In this document: positions 45,214 through 53,666 of the stretch, in pieces
How positions within the stretch are numbered: the stretch's first letter is position 1
Layout of the letters: the number at the start of each line of letters is the position of its first letter
Origin: Cytophagaceae bacterium
Lineage (GTDB): Bacteria > Bacteroidota > Bacteroidia > Cytophagales > Spirosomataceae
Assembly: GCA_016722655.1 (NCBI GenBank)
Contig: JADKIR010000002.1
Span: 1 to 59,597, forward strand
DNA length: 59,597 bases
Direction of reading: 5' to 3'
The notes under the pieces: model-generated
The model's input: the letters and a program-made list of their open reading frames with translations, nothing else
What the model was told of the DNA's origin: nothing
Database searches by the model: none
Translations under genes and position numbers: made by a program

Positions 45214-45380
45214 GCAAAAAACCAGGTAGAAAAAACCAAATAGAAACTGACGAAAAAACCGGCATACTTTTTATGCGTGGGATTCCACTTAGCCAATTAG
45301 AATCGTGTCGGCAATTGGTGACAGATTCGCTTTATGGTCGTATTACAATCATTAAAAAAAATAATCAAAATGAAAAATGA
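45210..45380 (+). CDS. Small basic protein of unknown function
   Basis: 56 residues (MSKKPGRKNQIETDEKTGIL...) starting with ATGA overlap on the pentapeptide gene stop and ending 11 bases inside the next gene. Basic, soluble. Co-expressed with the pentapeptide protein. Confidence 0.55.
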   Translation: MSKKPGRKNQIETDEKTGILFMRGIPLSQLESCRQLVTDSLYGRITIIKKNNQNEK

Positions 45381-45819
45381 ACTTCCAGGACTTGGGGTAT
45401 TTTCTTGGATAATAATTTTCCTATTCGTTTTAGTCAATTCTTTTTTATTTATTTGGGCTTATAGGAATTATCAAAAAAGTAACAAATCAAATGAAAGTAA
45501 TTCTAATGAAGATGAATATGATTTCATTATTGAATTAACAGGTTATCCAATTCCAAAAGAATGCTTTGTAAATCTAAATAAAGAAGTTATTAACGCTTTA
45601 TTTTGGATCTATTCAAAGGGATATGTTTCCGAAGAAGATTTTCAATCTATTGATATTAACTTTTACCTTCCTGATGGCAATTCAAACTGGCCGGAAAGAA
45701 TGAGATTAATGAAAGAAAACTATCAAGAAACCAGAAACAAATATCAGCTTCACAAGAAAAACAACATGGTTTTTAATGCAGATAATTTTTTTCATACTTT
45801 TTTTGGGATAAATAAATAG
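45370..45819 (+). CDS. Single-pass membrane protein
   Basis: 149 residues from MKNELPGLGVFSW; an upstream Met would overlap more of the previous gene. One transmembrane helix at about 10-30, then a soluble C-terminal domain (EDEYDFIIELTGYPIPKECF...). No recognised family. It shares the operon with the pentapeptide gene. Confidence 0.6.
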   Translation: MKNELPGLGVFSWIIIFLFVLVNSFLFIWAYRNYQKSNKSNESNSNEDEYDFIIELTGYPIPKECFVNLNKEVINALFWIYSKGYVSEEDFQSIDINFYLPDGNSNWPERMRLMKENYQETRNKYQLHKKNNMVFNADNFFHTFFGINK

Positions 45820-45828
45820 AATTGAGAA

Positions 45829-45915
45829 ATGAAAACACTTTTAATACTAATTTTAATATCCGGATTACTTTACTTTTTTACCGGATGGCTTTTAAGCGAC
45901 AAAAATAAAAAGTAA
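45829..45915 (+). CDS. Tiny membrane peptide
   Basis: 28 residues (MKTLLILILISGLLYFFTGW...) with one hydrophobic helix and a basic SDKNKK end, directly before a terminator. Function unknown. Confidence 0.45.
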   Translation: MKTLLILILISGLLYFFTGWLLSDKNKK

Positions 45916-45925
45916 AATATTTGAG

Positions 45926-45965
45926 CACCTACGAATTCAATGAAAATAGTAGGTGTTTTTCTTTT
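45926..45965 (+). terminator. Rho-independent terminator of the accessory operon
   Basis: CACCTAC and GTAGGTG form a stem with a 16-base loop followed by TTTTTCTTTT on the plus strand. It closes the plus-strand island 44138-45915. Confidence 0.75.
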
Positions 45966-46057
45966 AAACAAAATCAGATTTGGTAAAATGACATTTCTTA
46001 TCATACGGAAACAAAATTATATTTGGTTTTTACAAATTTCATTATAATTATTGGGCA

Positions 46058-47443
46058 TTAACTTAAATTTACGTATTCTTTCCAAAGGTCATATAAAAAT
46101 ACATGGTCAAAATACCTCGCTGTGTCACCGCAGTGACCGTAATTGTTAGCATCAGCGTGTTTTTTATTTAAGCCTCCTGAACTGTCCTGCTCCATTCGTT
46201 TATAATCGTTGCAGGTAATAGGGCAATCAGTTGCCGAAATAAGCCAATCTGTTTCTTTTCCTAAAATGTAATTACATATAAGTTTAGAATTATAATGGCT
46301 TGGATTTGAAGTTGGCACCATATCTTCATAATCTACCCCTAACTCACGTAATTTATTGAAAATGATACTAAAACCGCTTGAATGACCTGAAGTAAAAGCA
46401 GACTTATTATTTCCAGAAGCGTCACCTGTTATTAAAAATCTTCTTTCTTTTCCAAAATAACTTACTATGTAATCAATAAATTCTGGTAAATCCATATTAG
46501 CACTTGGATCGTGAAATTCTTTAATTTTTCTAACGTATCTGTCATAAACCGAAACTTGACCGGCCAAACATGACAAAACAACGTTAAAGTCAAAACTAAG
46601 GCAAATTGGTAAATTATCATTAATAGCTATCGATTCTGTTGTTTCGTGTTTATCAGGTTTGAAATTATAAAAGAAAGGTTTATCTGGCACAATCACACCC
46701 CATTCTCCAAGAACATTTATCGAATACCAATGATAATCAATTTCTTTTTGGCTTTCGTATTTATCAATTGTGTTTTGGTCAACAAATCCATAAGTTCCGC
46801 AAGGGCTGCCAACTGTCCAATAGTTATCTGTATAAAGTGTTTTAATTAATGCCTTTCGGCCATCTTCTGAAACTTTTACGAAACTGTTTTTACTTGGAAG
46901 TGATAAATTACATTCAACCCATATTTCAGTATCAATAATCTTTGTCTTTACAAATGATGTTATATTGGTAGGATTCCATGCAGCAAAATAACACTTTGCA
47001 ATTTCACCACGAAAAGCATTTATTGATTCCTTATAATCTTCTTCAGTAAATTGGTCTAATTCGTCATGGTACAAGTAAGAATATCCTTCTATACCTTTTG
47101 CCTTGTTTTCATCATCTAAACCTTTTAATATAATTGTTGCATTATTGTACATTGATTTAAATGAAAAGTCCATAGTGCGATAACCGCTTTGCAACCTGGA
47201 TGTGCTGATTGATAACTTCATTGATCCTTTTAATGTCGTTTTTATCGTTCCTCCTACCTTTCTAAAACAAATTGCACTCTGATTATTCTCGATACACAAT
47301 TGAGCTATTATCTGGCCTATTGTGATAGTTTTTGAGCTTGATTTTCCACCATATATATAAAATTCGTTTACCCCTCGCTTCATCAATTCAAGTATGACAA
47401 AGTACAAAGGATTAAACCAGCTTTTTTTATATTGGATTTTCAT
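46058..47443 (-). CDS. Terminase large subunit
   Basis: 461 residues. The ATPase half has a Walker A-like GGKSSSKT (32-39) and Walker B YLYHDEL (123-129); the nuclease half shows SFDFNVVLSC and LITGDASGNN, the Asp-containing strands of an RNase H-like fold. It packages DNA into the procapsid and cuts it. It overlaps the small subunit gene by one base. Confidence 0.93.
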   Translation of the reverse strand: MKIQYKKSWFNPLYFVILELMKRGVNEFYIYGGKSSSKTITIGQIIAQLCIENNQSAICFRKVGGTIKTTLKGSMKLSISTSRLQSGYRTMDFSFKSMYNNATIILKGLDDENKAKGIEGYSYLYHDELDQFTEEDYKESINAFRGEIAKCYFAAWNPTNITSFVKTKIIDTEIWVECNLSLPSKNSFVKVSEDGRKALIKTLYTDNYWTVGSPCGTYGFVDQNTIDKYESQKEIDYHWYSINVLGEWGVIVPDKPFFYNFKPDKHETTESIAINDNLPICLSFDFNVVLSCLAGQVSVYDRYVRKIKEFHDPSANMDLPEFIDYIVSYFGKERRFLITGDASGNNKSAFTSGHSSGFSIIFNKLRELGVDYEDMVPTSNPSHYNSKLICNYILGKETDWLISATDCPITCNDYKRMEQDSSGGLNKKHADANNYGHCGDTARYFDHVFLYDLWKEYVNLS

Positions 47444-47922
47444 TAATCTAAAAGTTCCCTTTCAAATGTTGCTCCTAGGTTGTGAGTTAATTCTGATTTA
47501 TCACCTAATCCAAGTTTTCGAGCGATAATATTGGCATTTAGGAAACCCGATGCAGCTCCTTCAAATTGTTGAGCTTCGATAATTTGCCTAATACGCTTAG
47601 TGATATGAAAATAAGCGTCAATCTTTTCGTAATTGAAAAATGTATGTGTAGTTATTTCTAATGCATTACAAAGGCCTTCAATGGTCATAGGTCGCATTCT
47701 ATTAATTTTTACCTCATTTGCATCTTTACCTCTAAAATCTTGCTCTCTGAATGGATTTTGCTCTATAAATTCAAAATATTCGTTTGCTCCTTCTGCTAAT
47801 TGTTCTGGAGTGTATTCTCTCGCCCTGCCTGGGCTTATCCTTACCCTCCAATACTGATTCCCTGCCTTAAATTTAAAGTCTCCTACCTTTGGAATTTCTT
47901 TAACTTCGTTTTCCTCTTCCAT
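47443..47922 (-). CDS. Terminase small subunit
   Basis: 159 residues with a helical DNA-binding part around TIEGLCNALEITTHTFFNYE (a helix-turn-helix) and a C-terminal oligomerisation region. Its end overlaps the large subunit start. It recognises the packaging site. Confidence 0.85.
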   Translation of the reverse strand: MEEENEVKEIPKVGDFKFKAGNQYWRVRISPGRAREYTPEQLAEGANEYFEFIEQNPFREQDFRGKDANEVKINRMRPMTIEGLCNALEITTHTFFNYEKIDAYFHITKRIRQIIEAQQFEGAASGFLNANIIARKLGLGDKSELTHNLGATFERELLD

Positions 47923-48204
47923 AATTTTGATTTGTTAATTAAAAAATGATTTAATTAACCGATTGCTTTACCTTTCGGTCGATGTAAAATTATGAAAACT
48001 TTGTAAATAAAAAAAACACCCTTAAAAAGAGTGCTTTTAAATTAAACCCTAACCTATAAAAACTATGACATTTTTTTTAAAAGTAACTCCGAGAATAAAC
48101 CCGGAGTTCTAAACCATTCCCATTAAAATAACTTGTTCTTCTACTTTTTTGTTTAGATGTTTACAATTTATTTAGTCTTTAATGTTTTATTTCGGGAAAA
48201 TACC
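47923..48204. other. Intergenic region with two hairpins
   Basis: No convincing gene. A hairpin at 48009-48037 (AGCACTC/GGGTGTT plus eight T on the minus strand) looks like a terminator before the terminase genes. A second perfect stem AACTCCG...CGGAGTT lies at 48083-48106. A packaging (pac/cos) site could be here, next to the small terminase, but nothing specific shows it. Confidence 0.5.
48009..48037 (-). terminator. Probable terminator upstream of terminase
   Basis: On the minus strand AGCACTC pairs with GGGTGTT (two wobble pairs) around seven bases and is followed by eight T. It would end the transcript coming from the recombination block. Confidence 0.5.
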
Positions 48205-48309
48205 TTACTGATGAAAAATCAATATCTGATTAATTTCATCCAAATTTAGCAACTGATAAACTACTATTACCAAAATTGCTATTAAAAATCTTTTGTGTTG
48301 CTTTTTCAT
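48205..48309 (-). CDS. Small membrane peptide
   Basis: 34 residues (MKKQHKRFLIAILVIVVYQL...) with a basic N-terminus and one membrane helix. Starts two bases after the stop of the upstream gene, so coupled. Function unknown. Confidence 0.45.
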   Translation of the reverse strand: MKKQHKRFLIAILVIVVYQLLNLDEINQILIFHQ

Positions 48310-48311
48310 GA

Positions 48312-48572
48312 TTATTTTATAAAAGCCATTTTTGAATAATCAGTAAATCCACCACCTTTAATAATTGACTTTAATGCACCAGTTCCGCCAATAGGATTGT
48401 AAGGTAAAACAAATCCGTCTTTTTCTTCTCCAAAAGAAACAAGTCCAAAACCATTAACAGAAAGATACTTTCCATTCAAAAGAACATAAGCGTTTTTTGC
48501 TTTGTTAAAAACTTTTTTGTTATTAACCTTAACAATTGATAATTGGCTATTTAAAAATTCTGTTTTTGTCAT
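48312..48572 (-). CDS. Small protein of unknown function
   Basis: 86 residues (MTKTEFLNSQLSIVKVNNKK...), Gly-rich at the end (NPIGGTGALKSIIKGGGF). It has a promoter with exact TATATTTG at 48607-48614. Not recognised. Confidence 0.5.
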   Translation of the reverse strand: MTKTEFLNSQLSIVKVNNKKVFNKAKNAYVLLNGKYLSVNGFGLVSFGEEKDGFVLPYNPIGGTGALKSIIKGGGFTDYSKMAFIK

Positions 48573-48606
48573 TGTCGTAAATGTTTATTTCTGATTGTTT
48601 GATGAA

Positions 48607-48614
48607 CAAATATA
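48607..48614 (-). promoter_or_regulatory. Bacteroidota -7 element
   Basis: TATATTTG on the minus strand, an exact TAnnTTTG, about 35 bases before the start at 48572. Confidence 0.5.
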
Positions 48615-48666
48615 GCAGGTTATTTTGATATAAAAAAATATTTTAACTTATTTTTTCAAATTATTT

Positions 48667-49098
48667 TTATCTCCCATACACAAGTAAACATGAGTCACGC
48701 ATTTCGGAATTAGTTCTACCTTGATATTTTGTAATAGCTTTAAAGGTTTCTGCATTCACTTTTGATTTAGTTGGTTTTATCAAATGGTGCTTTAATCCTA
48801 AGTATTCGCACATTTCAACAACCTTTCTTCCAGCTTCGTGATTGGCTCCTGTCCTTAATCCAATATTAGCGTTAATTGCTGCACTTCCATTTGTTACTTT
48901 GTGCCAATTTGATTTATTAAGCCATCCGGCCTCAATAACTACTTCAATATCCAGATTTTCACAATCTTTTAACAAATATAGTTTATCAAATAACTCAAAA
49001 AACTTTAAGTTTAAAAGCTCAAAATTTGTTTTTGAATAATATAAACACACCCCATTTTTTTCAATATCTGGATCGACTCCTATATACAACTTTTGCAT
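48667..49098 (-). CDS. RuvC-like Holliday junction resolvase
   Basis: 143 residues with an N-terminal GVDPD (acidic residues 9 and 11), VVIEAGW in the middle and NSEMRDSCLLV near the end, the layout of RNase H-fold RuvC-like nucleases common in Bacteroidota phages. It would resolve branched DNA before packaging. Confidence 0.75.
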   Translation of the reverse strand: MQKLYIGVDPDIEKNGVCLYYSKTNFELLNLKFFELFDKLYLLKDCENLDIEVVIEAGWLNKSNWHKVTNGSAAINANIGLRTGANHEAGRKVVEMCEYLGLKHHLIKPTKSKVNAETFKAITKYQGRTNSEMRDSCLLVYGR

Positions 49099-49190
49099 AT
49101 TTTAATTATTTTTTATTGAAATTTACTATTTTTCACTTAAAATTGTACTGAAATTTTTCAAAATTATTTTTCAATTTAATTTTTATTGCA

Positions 49191-49655
49191 ATGAAAAAAC
49201 TTATTTTATCCTTAATTTTTGGCTTATTTGCCTTTTTCGCTCTGCCTCCGGTTTCCGTTTCTGCTCAATCAGCCCCAACTGGACCGGTTATAACCTATGT
49301 AAAAGTTGGTAATGCTTTGTCAACTCCAACCCATGCTGCAACTGATACGGTAACGAATACAACCGCTAAGTATCAATATGCGGTAGTCCAAGGTGCAAAT
49401 CTTCATGTTACTTTTCAGTCCTTATTTACGAAAGTAACCGGAACTCCTGCAGGAACTGTGGCATTACAAGGATCAATAGATGGGTTAAATTGGTCTGGAA
49501 CTATTGGAACTGCATTTACACTTACTGATGTCAGTACCCAGGTTGCCTCATTTGTTGTTGCCCCTTCAAGTTATCAATATTATCGAATTGTTGTAACTCC
49601 AACCGGCACGCAATCAAGCCGAATATCTACAAAGGTATTGGTACGGCGAAATTAA
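49191..49655 (+). CDS. Secreted beta-rich protein
   Basis: 154 residues with a signal peptide (MKKLILSLIFGLFAFFALPP...VSAQ) and a Thr/Val/Gly-rich mature part with GLNWSGTIGTAFTLTDVSTQ, as in phage fibre-like or adhesin proteins. A single plus-strand gene in a minus-strand early block, followed by a strong terminator. Likely a moron expressed in its own unit. Function unknown. Confidence 0.6.
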   Translation: MKKLILSLIFGLFAFFALPPVSVSAQSAPTGPVITYVKVGNALSTPTHAATDTVTNTTAKYQYAVVQGANLHVTFQSLFTKVTGTPAGTVALQGSIDGLNWSGTIGTAFTLTDVSTQVASFVVAPSSYQYYRIVVTPTGTQSSRISTKVLVRRN

Positions 49656-49683
49656 AAAAGCCATTTCCATTATTAAAATTTAA

Positions 49684-49714
49684 GAAAAAAGCCTGGAAAA
49701 CTCCGGGCTTTTTT
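49684..49714. terminator. Bidirectional terminator
   Basis: AAAAAAGCCTGGA and TCCGGGCTTTTTT make a GC-rich stem flanked by A and T runs, suited to both directions. It lies between the convergent genes ending at 49655 and 49746. Confidence 0.85.
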
Positions 49715-49745
49715 GCTATATCAAACTTACTACAATTAATAACTT

Positions 49746-50084
49746 TTAAAATGGCAAATCGTCCCCACATTCTAAACCTTTGCCTTTATTTTTATTTCTT
49801 TTGAAAAACACTTTTACCTGATAAGGGTAATAATATCTTATATGTCTCCAAAAAACATTCCTAATCCAATAAAATTTCCATAATATCCATATTTGAAATT
49901 TACCATATAAATTGTATTCAAAATCTGATATTTTACAGCAAAATATACTTCCGGACAATGGTCCTTCAATTACTTTTACTTCAAATCCTTTATAAAAAGA
50001 AAAGAATATTGGATTTAAAACTACATCAAACTTCATTACCTTGTCTTTTGCTTTTATCCGTATTGGCAACCTTAAAACGTCCAT
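49746..50084 (-). CDS. Small protein with SSB-like C-terminal tail
   Basis: 112 residues, aromatic and basic, ending ECGDDLPF, which matches the acidic DDxPF tip by which bacterial SSB proteins recruit partners. It lies beside the exonuclease and RecT genes, so it could be a distant single-stranded-DNA-binding protein or a tail mimic. No OB-fold is recognised by eye. Confidence 0.5.
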   Translation of the reverse strand: MDVLRLPIRIKAKDKVMKFDVVLNPIFFSFYKGFEVKVIEGPLSGSIFCCKISDFEYNLYGKFQIWILWKFYWIRNVFWRHIRYYYPYQVKVFFKRNKNKGKGLECGDDLPF

Positions 50085-50090
50085 GATTAT

Positions 50091-51005
50091 TTAAATTGAA
50101 AAATTAATGTTGTTAACTGCTTTTATGTTGTTTAAAAATTCCCGGCCTAATCGCAAACATTCATTCCTTTGCTTTATTCTTTCAGGATCAAATGAATGAG
50201 GCACCAAATGCACCCTGTCCTGAATAGGAATTTCAACAAAGTCAATAAACCACTCGATATGAATACTGGCCGACTGTGTGCAATATTCTTCGAGTGCTTT
50301 TCTTGTAAAAATATGGTCATTGATAATTTTCTTGACTTCTGTAATTCTGGAATCCGGAATATTTCCGGCATTGTCAAGAAACTGCATTTTATAATTCTTA
50401 TTGGTAACCTCCTGGTTAATCAAATGAATTGGGGTATCTGTCAAAACATAAGCCAATAGTGCCTCATTTATTCCCCAAAGTTCCATGTAATTATCCAACT
50501 GGCGAAAATAGAACTCTTCATTTGATTCGATAAGATGTTGACCAAATGTATTAAAATCCCAAGTTGATTTAATGTCAATAATCACTTTTTCAGACTTAAT
50601 GTCTCTTTTGCCACGTACCCAATCATTTTGTTTTTCCTGTGAATCTGAAACAAGCCTGATATTCAATAATTCACTCAAAGTATCCCGGCTTTCTTTTTCA
50701 ACTAAAATACCTTTGTCAAAGTATTTATTTTCAAGTCTAAAATCACGGTTAAATTTTTGAGCAAAATATATTTTTGTCAAAAGTTTTTGTGCCGTTGTTG
50801 AAAGCTCAAACTTTGTTGACTTCAAAAATTTATATTCAAGTTCAATAAGTTTTTCAGATTGTTTTTCGGTTAATGGTTTTCCGATACCTAAATTTCTTTC
50901 TCTGAATGATTCAAGTTCTGAAATTGTACTTTCAGAAAGTGGACGTGGAACGGTTACTAAATCGCCTTGTAGTAGGCTTCTGAATATGAAGTTTGAAAAG
51001 TCCAT
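50091..51005 (-). CDS. PD-(D/E)XK exonuclease (YqaJ-like)
   Basis: About 304 residues from MDFSNFIFRSLL, an ATG that fits the two-base gap to the RecT stop better than the longer frame. The nuclease core has EKVIIDIKSTWDFNTFGQH and FYFRQLDNYMELWG, the lambda-exonuclease-type motif D..IK..W plus helix with a Gln. It makes 3' overhangs for annealing by the neighbouring RecT protein. Confidence 0.8.
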   Translation of the reverse strand: MDFSNFIFRSLLQGDLVTVPRPLSESTISELESFRERNLGIGKPLTEKQSEKLIELEYKFLKSTKFELSTTAQKLLTKIYFAQKFNRDFRLENKYFDKGILVEKESRDTLSELLNIRLVSDSQEKQNDWVRGKRDIKSEKVIIDIKSTWDFNTFGQHLIESNEEFYFRQLDNYMELWGINEALLAYVLTDTPIHLINQEVTNKNYKMQFLDNAGNIPDSRITEVKKIINDHIFTRKALEEYCTQSASIHIEWFIDFVEIPIQDRVHLVPHSFDPERIKQRNECLRLGREFLNNIKAVNNINFSI

Positions 51006-51006
51006 T

Positions 51007-51828
51007 TTATAATTCTTTTTCTTTTTCGTTAAACATAATTTCAAAATCAGATTGTTGATTTTCCGATAGTTGTTTCCAAAGTATATTTACTTCTTCTTTA
51101 GAGGCAATTTTTAACTTTTGCTCAATTTCTGATGCATCAAGTTCGACAATTGTTTGAGGTTGCTTTACTTCAATAAATCCAACATCCTGAATATCACCAT
51201 CTGTAATTTCCATGCCCGAAATCCGGCTTAATAACCATGCCCGGCCTTTCCTTGTTGCCTTACCTATAATTGCATCTACTGAAGTATAGGAATCCATTTT
51301 TATCGGTATTGGAATTGTTTCCTCCTTTGTTTCTCCGTTTAAGATCCATGATATTTTTACATCAACCGCAGCTGATGTATTATTTGGATTAATCCGTGGC
51401 AATGAACATACAAGATTATAAGAAAGCCCTTTGAAATTATTAAGTAAATATCCGCACCCTTCTTTTGTTGGATACATATTTCCACCAATAATATTGAATT
51501 GATTATTTACAGGTTGTAATCCCATCAAAACGGCTTCAATTAAACAATTTTTAACTACTGGCTCTGGATAGCCCGGGCCTTTTGAATATCCACCTCCTTG
51601 CTGTTTTACAAGGTCTTTGTCAGTTTTAAATCCAAGCCTGTTGCCTTGCAGTGCCATTATTGGCTGCATATACTCTGGAGTTAGTAATTCGCTTAATTGG
51701 CTTATGGCATCGGCTACCAAATATGCTTTTTGAAAACCTTGTATTTTATCGCTTCCGATAACTGATAAAACATTACTATCCAGTTTTTTGGCAATTTCTA
51801 TAAATTTTGAATCGCTTTGATTTTCCAT
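51007..51828 (-). CDS. RecT-family single-strand annealing protein
   Basis: 273 residues with the RecT patterns LKQ-like GYPEPVVKNCLIEAVLMGLQ, NQFNIIGGNMYPTKEGCGYL and RKGRAWLLSRISGMEITDGD. It anneals complementary single strands for recombination-dependent replication. Coupled with the exonuclease gene downstream. Confidence 0.9.
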   Translation of the reverse strand: MENQSDSKFIEIAKKLDSNVLSVIGSDKIQGFQKAYLVADAISQLSELLTPEYMQPIMALQGNRLGFKTDKDLVKQQGGGYSKGPGYPEPVVKNCLIEAVLMGLQPVNNQFNIIGGNMYPTKEGCGYLLNNFKGLSYNLVCSLPRINPNNTSAAVDVKISWILNGETKEETIPIPIKMDSYTSVDAIIGKATRKGRAWLLSRISGMEITDGDIQDVGFIEVKQPQTIVELDASEIEQKLKIASKEEVNILWKQLSENQQSDFEIMFNEKEKEL

Positions 51829-51847
51829 TTTTGGTTATTTTGTTAAA

Positions 51848-51955
51848 TTATGATACAATTTTTATTATTAAGCCACCAAAGGCCAATATTAAAACTAAGA
51901 TTATTATAATTGATATTAAAAGCTCGATTAATGAGCTTAATTGTGACTTACTCAT
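51848..51955 (-). CDS. Small membrane peptide
   Basis: 35 residues (MSKSQLSSLIELLISIIIIL...) with a long hydrophobic helix. Its ATG overlaps the preceding stop. Function unknown. Confidence 0.45.
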   Translation of the reverse strand: MSKSQLSSLIELLISIIIILVLILAFGGLIIKIVS

Positions 51956-52244
51956 AGAGATAATCGGTTAGTTGTTTGAAAATTGTTGCTTCTGTTTCAT
52001 TGTCAAAATCAATTTTATCACCTTCTGAATCTGTGATATTTACAATCACAATCAGATTGGTAATTATTTCAATTCCGGCACCTGTCTCCGGTTCTTTGTA
52101 ACCTTCATAATCTGCAGTTCCTTCAATTATAACATAATTTCCGGTTGTTGTATCCTCGAATTCTACCGCAAATGTTTCTTCATTTGCAATCTGGCTTTGA
52201 ATTGATTCTAATGTTTCGGTTGGAATTTGAACTTTAATTGTCAT
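51948..52244 (-). CDS. Small acidic phage protein
   Basis: 98 residues, acidic and beta-rich (MTIKVQIPTETLESIQSQIA...), with an acidic middle and DYLYE at the end. Its upstream region has TTTATTTG at 52274-52281, a near match to the -7 element. Function unknown. Confidence 0.5.
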   Translation of the reverse strand: MTIKVQIPTETLESIQSQIANEETFAVEFEDTTTGNYVIIEGTADYEGYKEPETGAGIEIITNLIVIVNITDSEGDKIDFDNETEATIFKQLTDYLYE

Positions 52245-52311
52245 TGTTTTTTTTGTTTGATGTTGTAAAGTTACAAATAAAATCCGAATAAAAAAATATC
52301 TATTTATATTT

Positions 52312-52506
52312 TTATTTAAACATTTTTAAAATATAATTGTAATCCTGGTCTGGTGCTGAATCTTTTAATTCTGCTTTTATGAAAATACAATTCACATAAC
52401 AGCCGAAAATACTTTTTAAGGTAGTTCCAATGTATGGTTTTAAACTTTCGTAAAATTTTATAGCCTCTTTTGGCTTATTGAATGTTTTTTGGAGTGTCAT
52501 TTTCAA
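52312..52506 (-). CDS. Small protein of unknown function
   Basis: 64 residues (MKMTLQKTFNKPKEAIKFYE...). Its start overlaps the preceding stop by four bases. Not recognised. Confidence 0.5.
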   Translation of the reverse strand: MKMTLQKTFNKPKEAIKFYESLKPYIGTTLKSIFGCYVNCIFIKAELKDSAPDQDYNYILKMFK

Positions 52507-52700
52507 AATGGTAATTTTTCTTTATTTTTTTCTTCTTTAATTATTTTCCAGTCTCTTTTTATTTTTTCTTTGATTGCAATTCGAATGAATTGACTTATAT
52601 TTACGTCATACTGTTTCAATTTTTGTAAAGATTCAAACTGTACTTTATTAAAGCCAATTGTTATTCTGTTAACTTTCTTATAATCAGACTGTAAATTCAT
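52503..52700 (-). CDS. Ribbon-helix-helix-like DNA-binding protein
   Basis: 65 residues from ATG at 52700 (MNLQSDYKKVNRITIGFNKV...). The sequence RITIGFNKVQFESLQKLKQY and ISQFIRIAIKEKIKR matches an Arc/CopG ribbon-helix-helix fold. It is the first gene of this early operon and lies 33 bases from the junction core, so it is probably a regulator. It ends KEKLPF. Confidence 0.6.
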   Translation of the reverse strand: MNLQSDYKKVNRITIGFNKVQFESLQKLKQYDVNISQFIRIAIKEKIKRDWKIIKEEKNKEKLPF

Positions 52701-52754
52701 TTTTTGATGCAATTTTATTCGTAAATACAATTGTTGTATGCAAGTGCTAAGAAA

Positions 52755-52783
52755 GTGGTTATTCGGAAATTCCGTAATACCAC
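52755..52783. repeat. Imperfect palindrome unique to the right copy
   Basis: GTGGTTATTCGGAA, a single A, then TTCCGTAATACCAC form a 14-bp imperfect hairpin. The internal copy has no such sequence between GCTACGAAAGTG and the end of gene 27859-28146, so the right flank is not the same allele here. It could be a remnant of another recombination site. Confidence 0.5.
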
Positions 52784-52790
52784 AGCATAA

Positions 52791-53079
52791 TTAAATATTA
52801 TCATAAATTGGCTCATATAAATCAGGTTGCTTTAAATAATAATTATCTCCGTAAATTGTGGCAAGTTCGTGATTACCCCTCCAATCAATAGACCCCGTTT
52901 TTTTGTTCCTAAAGGCTTTAATTTTTAAATCTAACCATCCTATCGAGTTACTAAACTCAGGAAACCTATGCAACCCGTTTTCGTCTTTAATTACCTTTGA
53001 TTTTACAATATTTCCATTTTTTTAATACAGCAATAAATTCAAAACCTTCTTTGTTTGGAAGTAATGATAAATCTTTCAT
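52791..53079 (-). pseudogene. Copy of gene 27859-28146, frameshifted
   Basis: Inverted copy of the 95-residue accessory gene with one extra A in the run at about 53019; the C-terminal 60 residues stay in frame and end YEPIYDNI instead of YEPIYGNI. Confidence 0.75.
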
Positions 53080-53288
53080 AATTTTTCTATTTCTTGTTTT
53101 ACTGCATTTCAATAATTTTCATGTGCTTTTGTTTGTATCAAGCAATTATATTCATTTAGAATAATATCTACACAAATTTTAGAACATGCTTTTGCATTTT
53201 TATAACTACCTTCTGATTTGTCTGTGAAATAAATACTTGCAAATTGGTATTTGTCAAATATCTCAAATGCTTTTTCTTTCGCTGTCAT
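53076..53288 (-). pseudogene. Copy of gene 27650-27862 with a nonsense change
   Basis: Matches the 70-residue accessory gene, but the Trp codon in YWNAVKQE is TGA here, which truncates it near the end. Confidence 0.7.
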
Positions 53289-53300
53289 TTTGATTGATGG

Positions 53301-53528
53301 TTAGTTTAGTGCTTTTTCGATGGCTATACTTTCTGAATATTTTTCGTCAAAAAATTCTTCCCTAACAGCATCTTTGTCTATATCCCAAACGCTTCCAGAA
53401 TAAAGAATCTCACTAGACCAATACTCTTCAAATTCTTCACTTAATCGGTCGATGTTTTCATCTATCCATAAGTCTTTTTGATTTAAATCAAAATTTTCTT
53501 TCGTTCCTTTAAATTCCAGTTCTTCCAT
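53301..53528 (-). CDS. Intact copy of accessory gene 27410-27637
   Basis: 75 residues, MEELEFKGTKENF..., one residue different (K3E) from the internal copy. The promoter motif CAAATTTA (53560-53567 region) is also kept. Confidence 0.75.
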   Translation of the reverse strand: MEELEFKGTKENFDLNQKDLWIDENIDRLSEEFEEYWSSEILYSGSVWDIDKDAVREEFFDEKYSESIAIEKALN

Positions 53529-53666
53529 TATAAATTATTGTTTAACTTTTCTTATGACACAAATTTACTACTATTTTTCTAAATAAAAAATATATTTAAA
53601 TATTTTTGTTAAATTATTTAAAATACCAATTCAGGCAAATCGCAAATCAAAAAAACTTTGTTTTAA

